DNA of 45,163 nt from Lachnospiraceae bacterium (GTDB lineage Bacteria > Bacillota > Clostridia > Lachnospirales > Lachnospiraceae). A program made the position numbers and the translations under genes. Below are positions 43,831-45,163 of this stretch, in pieces. Location of the stretch: positions 1-45,163 of the forward strand of contig JAFZNO010000062.1 of the NCBI GenBank assembly GCA_017552985.1. Reading direction: 5' to 3'. How positions within the stretch are numbered: the first letter of the stretch is position 1; each line of letters starts with the position of its first letter. Below the pieces are notes generated by a model, which saw only the letters and a program-made list of their open reading frames with translations, was not told the origin of the DNA and made no database searches.

Positions 43831-45162
43831 ATGATCGACATTAAGTTTTTAAGAGAGAATCCTGACGTTGTGAAGGAAAACATCAAGAAGAAATTTCAGG
43901 ACGTGAAGCTTCCGATGGTGGATGAGGTGATCGCGCTGGATGCCGAGAGCAGAAAGACCCAGCAGGAGGCAGACAACCTTCGCAGCCAGAAGAATAAGAT
44001 TGCAAAGCAGATCGGCGGTCTGATGGGCCAGATCAAGAAGGCAGAGGCTGCCGGAAATGCCGAGGAAGCGGAAGAGAAGAAGAAAGAGGCTGAAAGATTA
44101 AAGATCCAGAGCGTGGCTGATGAAGCGCGTCTTGCGGAGCTGGAGGCAAAGGAGCCTGAGCTGCAGGCTAGGATCCGCGAGATCATGTATAAGATCCCCA
44201 ACATTATTGACGCTTCCGTGCCCGTAGGCCGGGATGATTCGGAGAACGTGGAGATCGAGAAATTTGGTGAGCCCGTGGTTCCTGCATTTGAGATCCCTCA
44301 TCATGCTGACATCTTAAAGAGCATCAGCGGTTTGGACAAGGAGTCCGCAGGACGCACCAGCGGCGACGGCTTCTATTATCTGATGGGCGATGCGGCAAGA
44401 CTGCATTCCGCAATGCTGAGCTATGCAAGAGATTTCATGATCGACAAGGGCTTCATTTATTGCGTTCCACCCTTCATGATCCGCAGTGACGTGGTAAACG
44501 GCGTAATGAGCTTTGCTGAGATGGAGGCCATGATGTATAAGATTGAGGGCGAGGACCTGTTCCTCATTGGTACCTCCGAGCATTCCATGATCGGCAAGTT
44601 TAAGGGCGAGATCGTAAAGGAGGACAGCCTTCCCATCACGATGACCTCTTACTCTCCTTGCTTTAGAAAGGAAGTTGGTTCCCACGGCCTTGAGGAGCGC
44701 GGCCTGTATCGCGTGCATCAGTTTGAAAAGCAGGAGATGGTGGTTCTCTGTAAGCCGGAGGAATCCATGGACTGGTACAACAAGATGTGGAGCTACACCG
44801 TGGAGTTCTTTAGAAGCCTTGACGTTCCCGTGCGCACGCTGGAGTGCTGCAGCGGTGACTTGGCTGATTTGAAGGTAAAGAGCTGTGACGTGGAGGCGTG
44901 GAGCCCTCGTCAGCAGAAATACTTTGAGGTTGGTTCCTGTTCCACGCTTGGCGACGCACAGGCAAGAAGACTTGGCATCCGCACCAAGGGTGAGAAGGGT
45001 ACGTATTTTGTGCATACCTTGAACAATACCGTTCTGGCAACGCCCAGAGGACTGATCGCCGTTCTTGAGAACAACTTAAATGAGGATGGCAGCATCAGCA
45101 TTCCCAAGGCACTGCAGCCTTATATGGGCGGTAAGGAAAAGATCGTTCCCACTCAGAAATAA
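43831..45162 (+). CDS. serS: Seryl-tRNA synthetase
   Basis: A 443-residue class II synthetase. The N-terminal coiled-coil tRNA-binding arm (about 30-110) is Lys/Glu-rich. Class II motifs: motif 2 CFRKEVGSHGLEERGLYRVH, serine-pocket GTSEHSM, and motif 3 NTVLATPRGLIAVLENN with the conserved Arg. It charges tRNA-Ser. AGGAGG is ~8 nt before the ATG. A possible promoter TTGCAA-N16-TACAAT lies at 43757-43784. No T-box leader was seen. The gene is complete; the window ends 1 nt after the stop. Confidence 0.96.
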   Translation: MIDIKFLRENPDVVKENIKKKFQDVKLPMVDEVIALDAESRKTQQEADNLRSQKNKIAKQIGGLMGQIKKAEAAGNAEEAEEKKKEAERLKIQSVADEARLAELEAKEPELQARIREIMYKIPNIIDASVPVGRDDSENVEIEKFGEPVVPAFEIPHHADILKSISGLDKESAGRTSGDGFYYLMGDAARLHSAMLSYARDFMIDKGFIYCVPPFMIRSDVVNGVMSFAEMEAMMYKIEGEDLFLIGTSEHSMIGKFKGEIVKEDSLPITMTSYSPCFRKEVGSHGLEERGLYRVHQFEKQEMVVLCKPEESMDWYNKMWSYTVEFFRSLDVPVRTLECCSGDLADLKVKSCDVEAWSPRQQKYFEVGSCSTLGDAQARRLGIRTKGEKGTYFVHTLNNTVLATPRGLIAVLENNLNEDGSISIPKALQPYMGGKEKIVPTQK

Positions 45163-45163
45163 A

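Overview
The window is the origin-proximal region of a chromosome from a low-to-mid GC Gram-positive bacterium, most likely a Lachnospiraceae-type Clostridia. This rests on gene content and order: dnaA-dnaN-yaaA-recF-gyrB-gyrA on one side of an AT-rich origin, rpmH-rnpA-yidD-yidC-jag-mnmE-mnmG-rsmG-parA-parB-DUF4446-serS on the other, and on protein character (YhaM, Jag, MutS2 with Smr, a VTC/DUF4956/beta-helix lipoprotein cluster). The species cannot be named from the sequence alone. No tRNA, rRNA, CRISPR array, insertion sequence or prophage was seen.

Layout. 1-4118 (minus): a partial DinB-like gene, rlmD, yhaM and a membrane-anchored HtrA-like protein that has lost its catalytic triad. 4164-5592 (minus): a two-gene operon with its own promoter and terminator, encoding a 75-residue lipoprotein and a radical SAM/SPASM enzyme whose start overlaps the lipoprotein stop. 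5589-9020 (minus): VTC-domain protein, DUF4956 membrane protein and a large Gly/Asn-rich beta-helix lipoprotein. 9222-9430: a ~209-nt long imperfect hairpin with 37-bp perfect arms. 9475-11538 (minus): an OmpR-type two-component system whose promoter carries the same direct repeats, at the same spacing, as the VTC operon promoter. 11765-16359 (plus): mutS2 and a second two-component system. 16463-18731 (minus): CstA-type transporter and a Cys-rich partner. 18951-19193 (plus): a small membrane protein. 19222-20570 (minus): an ECF sigma factor and a likely anti-sigma factor whose outer part is a degenerate M23/LytM domain. 20658-21833 (minus): a cation/proton antiporter. 22305-31227 (minus): gyrA, gyrB, recF, yaaA, dnaN, dnaA. 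31340-31690: oriC with clustered DnaA boxes. 31759-45162 (plus): the ribosome/membrane insertion/tRNA modification/partition genes and serS, with two perfect parS sites before parA.

Genes mostly point away from oriC, as expected for co-orientation with replication; the main exception is the mutS2 block. Functionally the right arm and the dnaA-gyrA arm are ordinary housekeeping. The more unusual parts are the radical SAM/lipoprotein pair, the two-component/VTC/beta-helix regulon, the ECF/pseudo-M23 pair, the pseudo-HtrA, the long hairpin, a LexA-type box before a DegS-like kinase next to parA, and an apparent window-wide enrichment of the tetranucleotide ACGT that extends into the DnaA boxes.
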